A stretch of DNA of 64,000 nucleotides from Moraxella nonliquefaciens (GCF_001679005.1 NZ_LXTW01000012.1:332919-396918); one strand, 5' to 3'; numbered from the stretch's first letter, positions 33,197 through 43,084 are shown. Notes: a model not told the origin generated them from the letters alone. Program-made: numbers and translations.

Positions 33197-34510
33197 ATGT
33201 ACGCTGAAAACACCGATAACGCCATAGAAATCAAAGACATCGTGGCTCGTGAGATTTTGGACTCTCGTGGCAACCCGACCATTGAGGCGGACGTGATTTT
33301 AGCAAATGGCGTGCGTGGTCGTGCCGCTGCCCCCTCTGGTGCATCCACGGGTTCTCGTGAAGCCTTGGAGCTAAGAGATGGCGATAAATCTCGCTATTTG
33401 GGCAAGGGTGTCAAAAAAGCGGTGGCAAATGTTAACAGCCAAATCCGCTCAGCATTACTTGATAAGGATGTTACCAACCAAAGTAGACTTGATAAAATTT
33501 TGATTGACTTAGATGGCACTGAAAATAAAGCCAACCTAGGAGCAAATGCCACGCTTGCGGTGTCGCTTGCCATTGCCAAAGCAGGGGCTATTGCCAAAAA
33601 TTTACCACTTCATCAATATATTGCCAATTTGCGTGGACAAACTTCATTGACCATGCCTGTGCCAATGATGAATATTTTAAACGGTGGGGCTCATGCTGAT
33701 AATACGGTAGACATTCAAGAATTTATGATTGAACCTGTGGGTTTTGATTCTTTTTCAGAGGGTCTTCGTGCAGGCACAGAGATATTTCATGCTCTAAAAT
33801 CAGTGCTAAAAGCCCAAGGGCTAAATACTGCGGTGGGCGATGAGGGTGGATTTGCACCGAACTTACGCTCTAATGAAGAGGCGATTACTGTCATCATCAA
33901 AGCCATTGAACAAGCAGGGTATAAAGCAGGAGAAGACATTTTCTTAGCACTTGACTGTGCATCTAGCGAGTTTTATAAAAATGGTGAATATATGCTAGAA
34001 GGTGAGGGTAAATCTTATGACAGTCAAGGTTTTTCTGATTATTTGACCTCTCTTGTGCGTCAATACCCCATCATCTCTATTGAAGATGGCTTAGATGAGA
34101 GTGATTGGGACGGCTGGGCATATTTAACCAAACAATTAGGCGATAAGATTCAGCTTGTGGGTGATGATTTATTTGTTACCAATCCAAAAATCTTGCGTGA
34201 GGGCATTGATAAAAACATCGCCAACGCCATTTTGATTAAATTCAACCAAATTGGCACATTGTCCGAGACCTTAGATGCCATCTATCTTGCCAAAGAGAAC
34301 GGCTATGCTACCGTCATCAGCCATCGTTCGGGTGAGACCGAAGACTCAACCATTGCTGATTTGGCGGTGGGGACAGCAGCAGGGCAAATTAAAACAGGTT
34401 CATTGTGTCGCTCTGACCGTGTTGCCAAATATAATCAACTGCTACGCATTGAACAGATGGTTACGGCAAGCTATCGTGGGCGTGCTGAATTTATCGGATT
34501 GCGTGGTTGA
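33197..34510 (+). CDS. eno: Enolase
   Basis: Interconverts 2-phosphoglycerate and phosphoenolpyruvate, and is usually an RNA degradosome partner in gammaproteobacteria. 437 residues; signatures are AREILDSRGNPTIEADV, AVGDEGGFAPNL, SIEDGLDESDWDGW and SHRSGETEDSTIADL. The frame is open from 33137, but the ATG at 33197 has AAAAGGAAAA ahead and matches the usual N-terminus. Confidence 0.97.
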   Translation: MYAENTDNAIEIKDIVAREILDSRGNPTIEADVILANGVRGRAAAPSGASTGSREALELRDGDKSRYLGKGVKKAVANVNSQIRSALLDKDVTNQSRLDKILIDLDGTENKANLGANATLAVSLAIAKAGAIAKNLPLHQYIANLRGQTSLTMPVPMMNILNGGAHADNTVDIQEFMIEPVGFDSFSEGLRAGTEIFHALKSVLKAQGLNTAVGDEGGFAPNLRSNEEAITVIIKAIEQAGYKAGEDIFLALDCASSEFYKNGEYMLEGEGKSYDSQGFSDYLTSLVRQYPIISIEDGLDESDWDGWAYLTKQLGDKIQLVGDDLFVTNPKILREGIDKNIANAILIKFNQIGTLSETLDAIYLAKENGYATVISHRSGETEDSTIADLAVGTAAGQIKTGSLCRSDRVAKYNQLLRIEQMVTASYRGRAEFIGLRG

Positions 34511-34511
34511 T

Positions 34512-35003
34512 ATGACAACCAAAAAAACTGATGACACTTTATCAAAACGCCAAACACATACCAAAAAAGTAGGCATCATTTTATCGCCTACTTTTTTGGG
34601 TTATTTGCTGCTTATTGTTTTTGGTGTGGTGGTGTTGGTGGGTTTGCAACATCAATACTGGTACGGTGAGTTTGGTCATCAGGCACTTGGTCGGTTAAAT
34701 GATGAACTTAGCAGACAACAAAAAATCAATGCCACTGCCCAGGCGGTCAATGACACTTTACGGGCAGACATTCGTGATTTAAAATCTGGACTAAGTGCCA
34801 TAGAAGAACATGCCCGTCTTGATTTGGGTTTGATTAAATCAGGTGAGACTTTCGTAGAGTTGTCCGTTGCCCCTGTGATTGGTGATAGGCAAATTCCTTA
34901 TGGTGTTGATGCGATGAATGCAACAGAGCCTGTGGATGGACTTATTGATAATGACATGGGTGAGAATGTCTTCACAGGTGTTAGTGCTGATACGGGTGAA
35001 TGA
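34512..35003 (+). CDS. ftsB: Cell division protein FtsB
   Basis: A bitopic septum protein acting with FtsL and FtsQ. 163 residues: a short cytoplasmic N-terminus, one membrane helix (FLGYLLLIVFGVVVLVGLQ), then a coiled coil (LNDELSRQQKINATAQAVND) ending in the conserved AIEEHARLDLGLIKSGETFVE. It starts two bases after eno, as in related genera. The C-terminal ~45 residues beyond the conserved core are longer than in E. coli FtsB (103 residues). Confidence 0.93.
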   Translation: MTTKKTDDTLSKRQTHTKKVGIILSPTFLGYLLLIVFGVVVLVGLQHQYWYGEFGHQALGRLNDELSRQQKINATAQAVNDTLRADIRDLKSGLSAIEEHARLDLGLIKSGETFVELSVAPVIGDRQIPYGVDAMNATEPVDGLIDNDMGENVFTGVSADTGE

Positions 35004-35007
35004 TTGA

Positions 35008-35805
35008 ATGATGAAACAGACAATCTGCCCCCCCAAGTTGCCCATTCATGCACTCATTGTCTCAGCAGGGCGTGGCAGCCGTTTTGGGGCGGACATGCCA
35101 AAACAGTATTTATCAGTGGCAGGACAAACGGTATTAGAACATGGCGTGGCGTGTTTGAATACTCCTGCCATTGCCGATTTGACTTTGGTTGTTGCCAAAG
35201 ATGATGCGTTTGTGTCGTCTTTGGATTTTTGCTTTGATAAACCGATTTATCTGACCGATGGCGGTGCAGAGCGTTTTTTGTCGGTCAAGGCAGGCGTGGA
35301 TGATATCGCTCGGCGAGTGGTGGGCGATGCGTGGGTGCTTATCCACGATGGAGCCAGACCATGCTTGCCTGCTGATGACTTACGCCGTCTTATCGCTGTG
35401 GTGTGTATAGTTGAACAAAAACAGCGACAAGCAAATGGCGAGAATCATCCAGTAGGTGCAATACTTGCCACACCTGTGGTGGATACCTTAAAGTTTGCCC
35501 GCACACAAAATCCTACCAGTTTGAGCGATTGTGAGTGTGCTGATGGATGGATATGTCGTACCGTGGACCGCCATCAACTGTGGCAGGCTCAAACCCCCCA
35601 AGTGTTTAGATTACACGCCCTACAAGCCATGCTTGATACGGTCATTGCTGATGGACTGATGATTACCGATGAAGCCAGTGGTTTTGAACGATTGGGTCAA
35701 TCGGTGGCTTTGGTGCAAGGTTCACGCATGAATATGAAACTTACCTATCCTGATGATTTGGCACTGATTGAGCTGATGTTGCAATATGGTGTGGGTCAAA
35801 CCTAA
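35008..35805 (+). CDS. ispD: 2-C-methyl-D-erythritol 4-phosphate cytidylyltransferase
   Basis: Third step of the MEP isoprenoid pathway. 265 residues with the nucleotide-binding loop SAGRGSRFGADMPKQYL, the HDGARP motif, and QTPQVFR near the C-terminal third; an insertion with QKQRQANGENHPVG lies between strands. Starts 5 bases after ftsB; a second ATG follows directly at 35011. A run of seven C occurs at codons 7-9. Confidence 0.95.
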   Translation: MMKQTICPPKLPIHALIVSAGRGSRFGADMPKQYLSVAGQTVLEHGVACLNTPAIADLTLVVAKDDAFVSSLDFCFDKPIYLTDGGAERFLSVKAGVDDIARRVVGDAWVLIHDGARPCLPADDLRRLIAVVCIVEQKQRQANGENHPVGAILATPVVDTLKFARTQNPTSLSDCECADGWICRTVDRHQLWQAQTPQVFRLHALQAMLDTVIADGLMITDEASGFERLGQSVALVQGSRMNMKLTYPDDLALIELMLQYGVGQT

Positions 35806-35811
35806 AATGAT

Positions 35812-38400
35812 GTGGATACAATGTTGATTTGGTTTGTATTTATTGGCGTGGCACTGATGGTGCTTGCCACACTAAATATTCTGCCCAGCCAAGACATAAC
35901 AGCCATAAGTAGTCAGCTGTTTGGTATGGATATCACTCATGGGATGGGATTTTTGATGATGAGCATGCTCTTATTGGGGTGTGCTTTTTTATGTTTTAAA
36001 TTCAATCAATTTTATCCCAAATCCATTTTTGTTCGGATGGGGCAAATTTTTGTACAAATATTGTTCATCGGCTTTATAATTCTGTTATTCATGCTTAACA
36101 CCATCAGCACTAAGAAGGCATTTCTGAGTACTGTTCATGCCATACCCGAGCATGGCTATATCATCAATGCCAAAGTAACGGTACATAATGTCAGTGATGG
36201 TGTGTATGATACAGGGAGTTACTATCGCCAAAAAGCGACATTATCTGAGTTAACATTTGACAATAATCGTCCGATGATGACTGGTTTAAATAAAGATAAT
36301 AAAAATAAGCAAAAACAAACACAAAAACAAACACAGAGCGATAACCCTTTTGCTACGACCACACACACGCCCACATTTCACCCATCTTTGCCCACTCAGA
36401 TGACGGTGTTACTACACGTGGCAAATGTTAAGGATGATAATAAGGATGGTTCAAACCATCATTGGCTTGCCAAACTACACCCTAATACGGCCACTTACAT
36501 GACACTGCGTATTACGCCCATCACCGCAAGCCCCAGCACCCCAGAATTTGACAGTCAGCGATGGCTTACCACACGCCACATTCATGCCAATGCTCAGGTA
36601 TTGGCGGTGCATGATGAACCGATGATTTTATCTCAGGTTGGTTTGGTGGGGCATTTGGAGCGGTTTCGTCATACATTACGCACCCATTTTTATAAAGATT
36701 GGCACACACTAAGCGATGACAAAAAGCAAGCCCAAGCGGTATCACTTGCTCTGCTGACAGGTGATAGGGCATTAATCAATCGTGCGACCAAAGATTTGTA
36801 TCAGTTTGGTGGCATCAGTCATTTGCTTGCCATTTCAGGCATGCACGTGGTGTTATTGGCGACAATATTGAGTTTTGGTGTGCGTTATCTGACCGATAGA
36901 TTTTTTCCGTATTATCAGCTACTGCCTCGCCATCGTCTAAGGCTGTTTGTCATGCTTGGGGTGAGCATGATTTATGCGTTATTTACAGGCTTTGATGTGC
37001 CTGCGGTTCGGACAGTTTACATGATGTTGGCGGTGGCGGTAGCGGGCTATTTGGCATTGCCTTTGTCGCCATTGACGGTATTGATGTGGGTGGGACTGGT
37101 TATGATATGGCTTGATCCTGTCATGGTGTGGCAGGCGGGGTTTTGGTTGTCTTTTATGGCAGTAGCACTGCTTATGAATGATGGTAAAGGTGAATTTGAC
37201 ACATCCATTATGCCTATAAAAGACCGTCTGGTCGGTTTATTAAAATTGCAAAGTCATCTCTTTATCGCCATGTTGCCTGTCTCTTTGCTGTTTTTTGGCA
37301 AGGTATCACTGTGGGGTTTATTTGTCAATCTGTTTGCGGTGGGACTGTTTGGGATTATCATCGTGCCAATAAACTTGTTGGCAGGGGTGATTTTTATGGT
37401 ATCATCAGAGCTGGCTGATGTACTATGGGGCATCTCATCGCTGATATTGATATGGCTTCATCAGCTTTTGATGTGGTTTCAAAGTTTTACTAATGCGTGG
37501 CTGTATCAAACCATAAGCACAACGGGCATGGTACTTTTTGCTCTTGGAGTGGCAGTTTGGGTGACCCCTGTGATTGGACGTAAGTTTGCATTGGTACCTC
37601 TTGTGATGGCGATGATGATGGTGTTATTTGCAAATGAACGGACGCCATTTAGCGTAACAGTGCTAGATGGTGATGACAAGGTCAGTCAAGTGCTTATCCG
37701 TCAGCAAGGGGCAGATAATGGTGATGAAGCGGTGTGGCTTATTTTATCGGATTTGCAAGATGATAAGGCATTAGGGCATGATAAGGTAGCAAGATTGCTG
37801 CGTGATAAACTTCATCAACAAGGCATTAACCATCTGACAGGGGTCATTGTGCAGACACCAAGTCATCGCATGAATGCACTGGTGGCAACACTGGCACAAG
37901 ATATGATTATCCATCACTACTGGCAGGCAGGGAGGATTGTCAATGACGTGCAGGGCTTACCCATGCAGGCGTGTGAGATGGGGCGAAGATGGTTAGGGCA
38001 AGGACTTAATGTATCAGCAATGACAGGCTGGCAGATGATAGATGACAAGCGGGTGTGGGGTTGCACTATTGTCATTGAGAGCGAGCTGACACCTGCCATC
38101 ATGGGTGGCATCCATCATGACTATCATGGTGATGATGGTTTTGGCACAAAAAATAATAAACAAGTAGGGTCAAGGCTCATCATCAATGGGGCAACTCATG
38201 ATTATACATGGCAAATGTATAAGAGCGTATGTCATGATGAGCAGGTACGTGCCGATGTATGGCTTGGACACAGTCGCCATGTCATAAGTGAGGCGATGCT
38301 GACACAAACTTTGCCAGCACAATTGATTTTTACCGACAAAGACACAGTAGCCAATCGTGAGCAGGCTAAGCTAATCATGATAGAGCTTAGTGGTCGGTAA
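35812..38400 (+). CDS. comEC: ComEC/Rec2-family DNA-uptake channel protein
   Basis: Inner-membrane channel for single-stranded DNA during natural transformation. 862 residues: N-terminal helices, an OB-like periplasmic region (~100-260), the Competence domain with LTGDRALINRATKDLYQFGGISHLLAISGMH and further helices (~300-590), and a C-terminal ~250-residue region in the position of the metallo-beta-lactamase domain. That region lacks the usual SHxDxDH metal motif (the comparable stretch reads TPSHRMNALVATL). The likely start is GTG 35812, or ATG 35821. Six bases after ispD. Confidence 0.88.
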   Translation: MDTMLIWFVFIGVALMVLATLNILPSQDITAISSQLFGMDITHGMGFLMMSMLLLGCAFLCFKFNQFYPKSIFVRMGQIFVQILFIGFIILLFMLNTISTKKAFLSTVHAIPEHGYIINAKVTVHNVSDGVYDTGSYYRQKATLSELTFDNNRPMMTGLNKDNKNKQKQTQKQTQSDNPFATTTHTPTFHPSLPTQMTVLLHVANVKDDNKDGSNHHWLAKLHPNTATYMTLRITPITASPSTPEFDSQRWLTTRHIHANAQVLAVHDEPMILSQVGLVGHLERFRHTLRTHFYKDWHTLSDDKKQAQAVSLALLTGDRALINRATKDLYQFGGISHLLAISGMHVVLLATILSFGVRYLTDRFFPYYQLLPRHRLRLFVMLGVSMIYALFTGFDVPAVRTVYMMLAVAVAGYLALPLSPLTVLMWVGLVMIWLDPVMVWQAGFWLSFMAVALLMNDGKGEFDTSIMPIKDRLVGLLKLQSHLFIAMLPVSLLFFGKVSLWGLFVNLFAVGLFGIIIVPINLLAGVIFMVSSELADVLWGISSLILIWLHQLLMWFQSFTNAWLYQTISTTGMVLFALGVAVWVTPVIGRKFALVPLVMAMMMVLFANERTPFSVTVLDGDDKVSQVLIRQQGADNGDEAVWLILSDLQDDKALGHDKVARLLRDKLHQQGINHLTGVIVQTPSHRMNALVATLAQDMIIHHYWQAGRIVNDVQGLPMQACEMGRRWLGQGLNVSAMTGWQMIDDKRVWGCTIVIESELTPAIMGGIHHDYHGDDGFGTKNNKQVGSRLIINGATHDYTWQMYKSVCHDEQVRADVWLGHSRHVISEAMLTQTLPAQLIFTDKDTVANREQAKLIMIELSGR

Positions 38401-38536
38401 TGTGCCTACTAAGATGAGCATGAGCTAATAACAAATTGATAAAATTTAGGACAAATGTTTGGTAATATTTGTGTTAAAATATGCCTTTTAAAATTTAAAA
38501 GCAATTAAAACCAACCGATAAGCCAGGAGATATATC

Positions 38537-39574
38537 ATGGCATGGCCTCCAAATCCCAATAAAGACAATAAAAGCGAATCTTCAAATGTAACACACCAAA
38601 TACCGAACCAATACAGTGGTCAAGAGTGGCGTTTGTTAGAAAAAACGCTCATGGCAAGTATTGATGAGCAAAAAAGGGCTCGCCGTTGGGGCATATTTTT
38701 TAAATTACTCACATTCGCCTATATCGTCTTTATCATTGCCATCATGGGGCGTGGGTGTAGCAATACTGGCAATAACATACCTTTGGAGGCGAATTTACCT
38801 CATTTGGCGGTGGTGGAGGTCAATGGTGTGATTGCCAGTGAGAGCGACGCCAATGCCTATGACATAAACTCAGCATTGACCGAAGCCTTTGAGAACCCCA
38901 ATGCCAAAGCCGTCGCTTTTGCCATCAATTCTCCGGGTGGTTCACCTGTGCAGTCTGATGAGATTTGGCAGACTGCCATGGCATTACGCAAAGAAAATCC
39001 TGATAAAAAACTCTATGCCATCATTGGTGATATTGGGGCGAGTGGGGCGTATTATATTGCAAGCTCTGCCGATGAAATTTGGGTTAATCCATCAAGTCTG
39101 GTTGGTTCTATTGGGGTCATCATGCCCAATTATAACACCGAAGATTTGATGAAAAAAATCGGTGTTCAAGACCGCACCATGACATCAGGGCAGTACAAAG
39201 ACATCTTATCCATGTCTCGCCCCATGACCGAAGATGAGCGAATACATGTCCAAAAACTGCTTGATACCACACACCAAAATTTCATCAATGCAGTTAAAGA
39301 AGGTCGTGGTGATAAACTTAAAAATACCGAGCAAAATCATGTGTTTAGCGGACTGTTTTGGACAGGCAAAGAGTCTCTTGAATTGGGACTAGCCGATAAA
39401 GCAGGCAGCATCAGTCAGCTAGAAAAAGAGCTGGGTGTTGAGCATTCGGTAAATTACACCTATGTAGACCCCATGCGTAAAGTCTTTGACCGTCTGGGCG
39501 TGCAAATTGGCAAAGGTCTGGGGCAGGGATTACAGATGAGCATTGCAGAAAACAGCCAAAGCAGGTTACAGTAA
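38537..39574 (+). CDS. sppA: Signal peptide peptidase A-like S49 protease
   Basis: A 345-residue membrane-anchored serine protease that degrades cleaved signal peptides. One membrane helix (LTFAYIVFIIAIMG), then the S49 domain: substrate-binding INSPGGSPVQSDEI, catalytic serine in GDIGASGAYYIASSADEI, and catalytic lysine in TSGQYKDILS. It is the short, single-domain form. AGGAG precedes the ATG. Confidence 0.92.
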   Translation: MAWPPNPNKDNKSESSNVTHQIPNQYSGQEWRLLEKTLMASIDEQKRARRWGIFFKLLTFAYIVFIIAIMGRGCSNTGNNIPLEANLPHLAVVEVNGVIASESDANAYDINSALTEAFENPNAKAVAFAINSPGGSPVQSDEIWQTAMALRKENPDKKLYAIIGDIGASGAYYIASSADEIWVNPSSLVGSIGVIMPNYNTEDLMKKIGVQDRTMTSGQYKDILSMSRPMTEDERIHVQKLLDTTHQNFINAVKEGRGDKLKNTEQNHVFSGLFWTGKESLELGLADKAGSISQLEKELGVEHSVNYTYVDPMRKVFDRLGVQIGKGLGQGLQMSIAENSQSRLQ

Positions 39575-39594
39575 TAAAAATCAAACCAAAAAAC

Positions 39595-39622
39595 CAAAAA
39601 GGGTATGACTGCCCTTTTTTTT
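39595..39622 (+). terminator. Terminator after the S49 protease
   Basis: AAAAAGGG/CCCTTTTT stem around a short loop and a run of eight T. Confidence 0.85.
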
Positions 39623-39747
39623 GATTTTTATTCAATTTTTATTTAACCAAGCCTTATCACATCCAACAAATGACAATCATAATTAAGCGGTGCAAAATGC
39701 CATAAAGTTTTGTACAATACGTCATCTTTGGGTTGGATAAAGCCATC

Positions 39748-40131
39748 ATGATTTTAAAAGCATTTTTGATTATTTTTGGGTGTGTGTTCCTAGGTGAGGT
39801 TTTTATCGCTTTGACAGGACTGCCCTTACCTCCGAGCGTGATTGGGCTTATTATCTTGTTTGGGGCATTGCAGGTTGGTGTGGTTCAATTAGATGCGGTA
39901 CAGGGTCTTGCTAAGACTTTGCTTGATTATTTGGTGCTGATGGTTGTGCCTGCCTGTATCTCTATCATGCAATATCTTAATGTCATTTGGGAGGATTTGG
40001 GTATACTCATTGGAGCATCTACCATCAGCACACTGCTGGTGTTGGTTGTAACGAGCAAATCCTACCAATGGCTAAGACATGCCCAAAAAGCCAGACATCA
40101 AGGACGCTTACATCAAGAGAACAACTCATGA
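39748..40131 (+). CDS. lrgA: CidA/LrgA-family holin-like protein
   Basis: A 127-residue protein with four membrane helices; FLGEVFIALTGLPLPPSVIGLIILF is the family signature. These proteins modulate murein hydrolase export or act as pyruvate/dicarboxylate transporters with LrgB. The frame opens with TTG at 39733; ATG 39748 is preferred. The stop overlaps the lrgB start. Confidence 0.88.
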   Translation: MILKAFLIIFGCVFLGEVFIALTGLPLPPSVIGLIILFGALQVGVVQLDAVQGLAKTLLDYLVLMVVPACISIMQYLNVIWEDLGILIGASTISTLLVLVVTSKSYQWLRHAQKARHQGRLHQENNS

Positions 40132-40832
40132 ATGACAAGCTAACAGAGCTGTTAAATAGCCCCTTTTTTCTGCTGTTCATGCTTATCGCCGTTTTTTATG
40201 GTTGCATGCAAGTTAAAGCTCATTTTAAAAACCAACTCATCAATCCCACACTTATTACGACCATCGTGGTTATTATTCTGCTAAAAGCACTAAATATCAG
40301 ATGGGTAAGTTTTGAGCAGGCAAGTCATCATCTGAGTTTTTGGTTGCAACCTGCTGTTGTGGCACTTGCCATACCACTTTATGTTCAGTGGCAAAAAATA
40401 CGCTCACAGTGGTTTCCTATCATCATCTCACAAATATTAGGTTCACTTACGGGTATTATCTCAGGGGTGTGGTTGGTGCGTCTGATGGGTGGCAGTGAAC
40501 AAAGTGCCATTGCCATCGCTCCCAAATCTGTTACCATGCCAATAGCCATTGAGGTTGCTGATAAGTTAAATGGGGTCATGGGCATTACTGCCAGTACCGT
40601 ACTGATTGCAGGCGTGGCGGGGCAGATGATGGGCATGGGTGTATTGCTGTTCATCAAATCCACTCATCCTATGGCATGGGGGCTGTCTATGGGAGCGGCA
40701 TCACACGCCTTAGGCACAGTGCGTGTCATGCAGATGGGGTCAAGGTTTGTGGCATATGCCACAGTGGGGTTGATTTTAAATGGGATTTTAACGGCGTTTT
40801 TGGCTCCTGTGATTGTACCATGGTTGCTTTAA
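40128..40832 (+). CDS. lrgB: LrgB-family membrane protein
   Basis: A 234-residue protein with about seven helices and the family motif APKSVTMPIAIEVADKLNG plus the histidine-containing GAASHALGTVR. The ATG at 40128 overlaps the lrgA TGA (ATGA) and defines the start, although the frame is open further upstream. Partner of LrgA. Confidence 0.9.
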   Translation: MNDKLTELLNSPFFLLFMLIAVFYGCMQVKAHFKNQLINPTLITTIVVIILLKALNIRWVSFEQASHHLSFWLQPAVVALAIPLYVQWQKIRSQWFPIIISQILGSLTGIISGVWLVRLMGGSEQSAIAIAPKSVTMPIAIEVADKLNGVMGITASTVLIAGVAGQMMGMGVLLFIKSTHPMAWGLSMGAASHALGTVRVMQMGSRFVAYATVGLILNGILTAFLAPVIVPWLL

Positions 40833-40836
40833 CATG

Positions 40837-40863
40837 AAAAAGACCGCCATGGTTTGACGGTCT
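40837..40863 (-). terminator. Terminator for htpX
   Basis: On the reverse strand, AGACCG and CGGTCT pair across an 11-base loop and are followed by TTTTTC. It sits between the convergent lrgB and htpX genes. Confidence 0.75.
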
Positions 40864-40881
40864 GGGTGTAGGATAATAACA

Positions 40882-41790
40882 TCATCTGGCAGGCAGTTTT
40901 TGTAGTGCTGCGATGCGGTCATCTAATGTTGGGTGCGTGCGGAACAAATTGGCAATACTAAATCCTTGGGATTGACCGCTAGAAATGGCAAAGGCTTTCA
41001 TGCTCTCTGGCATTTGGTCGGGGCGAGACTCAGCAGGACGTAGGGCATTTAATGCACTGATCATCTTATCACGACTGGCAAGTTTTGCTCCCATCTCATC
41101 AGCACGGTATTCACGCAAACGAGAGAACCACATGACGATGGCACTTGCCAAAAAGCCAAGTAAGACATCCATGACAAGGCTAGTTACAAAGTAACCAATG
41201 CCGGGCGTGTCGCTTTCGTTTTTGAAGACCACTTGATCAACAAATGAGCCGATAATACGAGCAAAGAACATGACAAAGGCGTTTACCACACCCTGAATCA
41301 AGGCAAGTGTTACCATGTCGCCATTGGCAACGTGTCCGATTTCGTGAGCCAGTACCGCTTCAACCTCATCGGCGGTCATGGTGTGTAGCAGTCCTGATGA
41401 GACAGCGACCAAGGCAGAGTTTTTGTTCCAACCTGTGGCAAAAGCGTTGGGTTGGGCGTTGTCAAAAATACCCACCTCAGGCATGCCAATACCAACGGCT
41501 TTGGCTTGTTTGGCGATGGTATCAACAAGCCATTGTTCGGTGGCGTTAGCAGGGCGCTCAATAATGACTGTGCCTGTGGATTTTTTTGCCATCCACTTTG
41601 ATAAAAACAAAGAAACGACCGAGCCTATCATGCCATAGCACAGACACATGACGGCAAGCGAGCCATATTGTAAACCACCCGCTCCATGTACACTGCCCAA
41701 TCCAAAGACTCTGCTTAGGATGAAAAAGGCAATGCCTGCCACAACCATGACGGCAATGTTGGTGAGTAAAAATAAACCAATGCGTAACAC
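40882..41790 (-). CDS. htpX: Membrane zinc metalloprotease HtpX
   Basis: A heat-shock-type inner-membrane endoprotease for misfolded membrane proteins. 302 residues; two N-terminal helices, the zinc site VLAHEIGHVANGD, two more helices, and a third-ligand glutamate in LREYRADEMGAKLA. Length is close to E. coli HtpX (293). Confidence 0.95.
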   Translation of the reverse strand: MLRIGLFLLTNIAVMVVAGIAFFILSRVFGLGSVHGAGGLQYGSLAVMCLCYGMIGSVVSLFLSKWMAKKSTGTVIIERPANATEQWLVDTIAKQAKAVGIGMPEVGIFDNAQPNAFATGWNKNSALVAVSSGLLHTMTADEVEAVLAHEIGHVANGDMVTLALIQGVVNAFVMFFARIIGSFVDQVVFKNESDTPGIGYFVTSLVMDVLLGFLASAIVMWFSRLREYRADEMGAKLASRDKMISALNALRPAESRPDQMPESMKAFAISSGQSQGFSIANLFRTHPTLDDRIAALQKLPAR

Positions 41791-41973
41791 GGTAAATTTT
41801 CCTTAAAATAAAAGTTGCAAAATAAAAATGCCCAATGGCATTGTTGTAGGGTAGCTTGCCTTAAAAAGGCTAAGCACATACTCATTATGGGGACGATGTT
41901 AAAAATTTAAATGGCATTGTGTTATTGATTGATGATTTATAAAAATGAGCAATTTTTATGACAAAATCAGAGA

Positions 41974-42819
41974 TTATCTGTGAATATAAACACGCCCCGA
42001 ATCATTGCCCACATTGGGGTTTTGGGGTGTGGCATAGCTGACAGGGGTATAGGTAATGCTTACGTTTTGGACGCCTGATGAGCTGGGTACTTGTAAGGTT
42101 GTTGGGGTAGGTGGGTTAAAACTTTGGTTCATGGCCAGGTGCGTACCATCTCTGATGATGCCTGTATCATGGCGATAGAGACTGGCATAACGTTTGTTTA
42201 CCGAACTGACGTAATGTTGTGTTTCACGAAATGGGGGAATGCCACGATGTTTTCGGACATTACCCAGTCCTGCGTTATAGGCAGCAATAACGTGGTCACG
42301 ATTGGCAAATTGACGTTGTAGCCATGCGATGTATTTTACTCCGCCCTCGATGTTTTGAGCGGGGTCCCAAGCATTACCTACCCCCATATCTCTGGCAGTG
42401 CCTGGCATGAGCTGCATAAGTCCCATTGCCCCGACAGGTGAGCGAGCATTTGGATTAAAGGCAGATTCGGTATGAATGATGGCTTTGATGAGTGCAGGGT
42501 CTACGCCATGACGAATAGCGGCGGCACGAATTAAGTGGTCATAGCTGTTACGGTTGGCACTGCGACTGGGCGTGGCAGCGGTTGTTGGATTGTAAGTGCT
42601 GGGGATGTTGCCATTAGAGTGTAGTTTGGTGTCAGGATAATAAGTAACACTGACCTGGGTGAATTTTTTGGCACCATTGGCATTTTGTTGGATATTGGTT
42701 AGGAATTTTTGTCCATTATTGCCATCTTCGTAGACATAGATGGTATTGGCTGTGGCATGCGTGGCAACAGCACAGATTAAGGTGATGAGTAGTAAACGGC
42801 TTAAAAAAGTGTTGGTCAT
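41974..42819 (-). CDS. Lytic murein transglycosylase (Slt family)
   Basis: An exported 281-residue peptidoglycan-cleaving enzyme. Signal peptide LLLITLICAVATHATA, a short DUF4124-like segment (IYVYEDGNNGQKFLTN), then the SLT domain (~90-210) with catalytic glutamate in IIHTESAFNPNARSPVGAMG, GLMQLMPGTARDMGV and AAYNAGLGNV. The C-terminal ~60 residues are proline/serine-rich. Monocistronic; a 266-base gap separates it from the next gene. Confidence 0.9.
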   Translation of the reverse strand: MTNTFLSRLLLITLICAVATHATANTIYVYEDGNNGQKFLTNIQQNANGAKKFTQVSVTYYPDTKLHSNGNIPSTYNPTTAATPSRSANRNSYDHLIRAAAIRHGVDPALIKAIIHTESAFNPNARSPVGAMGLMQLMPGTARDMGVGNAWDPAQNIEGGVKYIAWLQRQFANRDHVIAAYNAGLGNVRKHRGIPPFRETQHYVSSVNKRYASLYRHDTGIIRDGTHLAMNQSFNPPTPTTLQVPSSSGVQNVSITYTPVSYATPQNPNVGNDSGRVYIHR

Positions 42820-42857
42820 GATTGTTTTGGTTGGTGATGCTGGTAGGTGTATTAAGA

Positions 42858-43040
42858 CATGCCTGCCTTTTTATATTTAAAACTGTCTGTATAATGGTGT
42901 ATTTGATAAATGATGACAACATTGATGCATTAACATACCCATGCTGTTTTTAAAGCAGTATGGTTTTAAAAACATATTATTTTAAAAACAGCATCATTTA
43001 AAATACAAGTTAAGATGTATTATTAAGGGCGAGCATGTGC
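42858..43040. repeat. Possible degenerate inverted-repeat element
   Basis: ACATGCCTGCCTTTTTATA at the left and the reverse complement of the right end (ACATGCTCGCCCTTAATA) resemble each other and the ends of the element at 58889-59096. The interior holds AT-rich hairpins (CATGCTGTTTTTAAAGCAG). Similarity is weak, so this is tentative. Confidence 0.3.
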
Positions 43041-43084
43041 CAATGATAACACAAAATCATTACATAAAAATTTACTTGATACGC

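Noticed and set aside
34275..34511. N-terminal extension of FtsB inside eno
   Set aside because: The frame is open there only by chance; FtsB begins naturally at 34512, directly after the eno stop.
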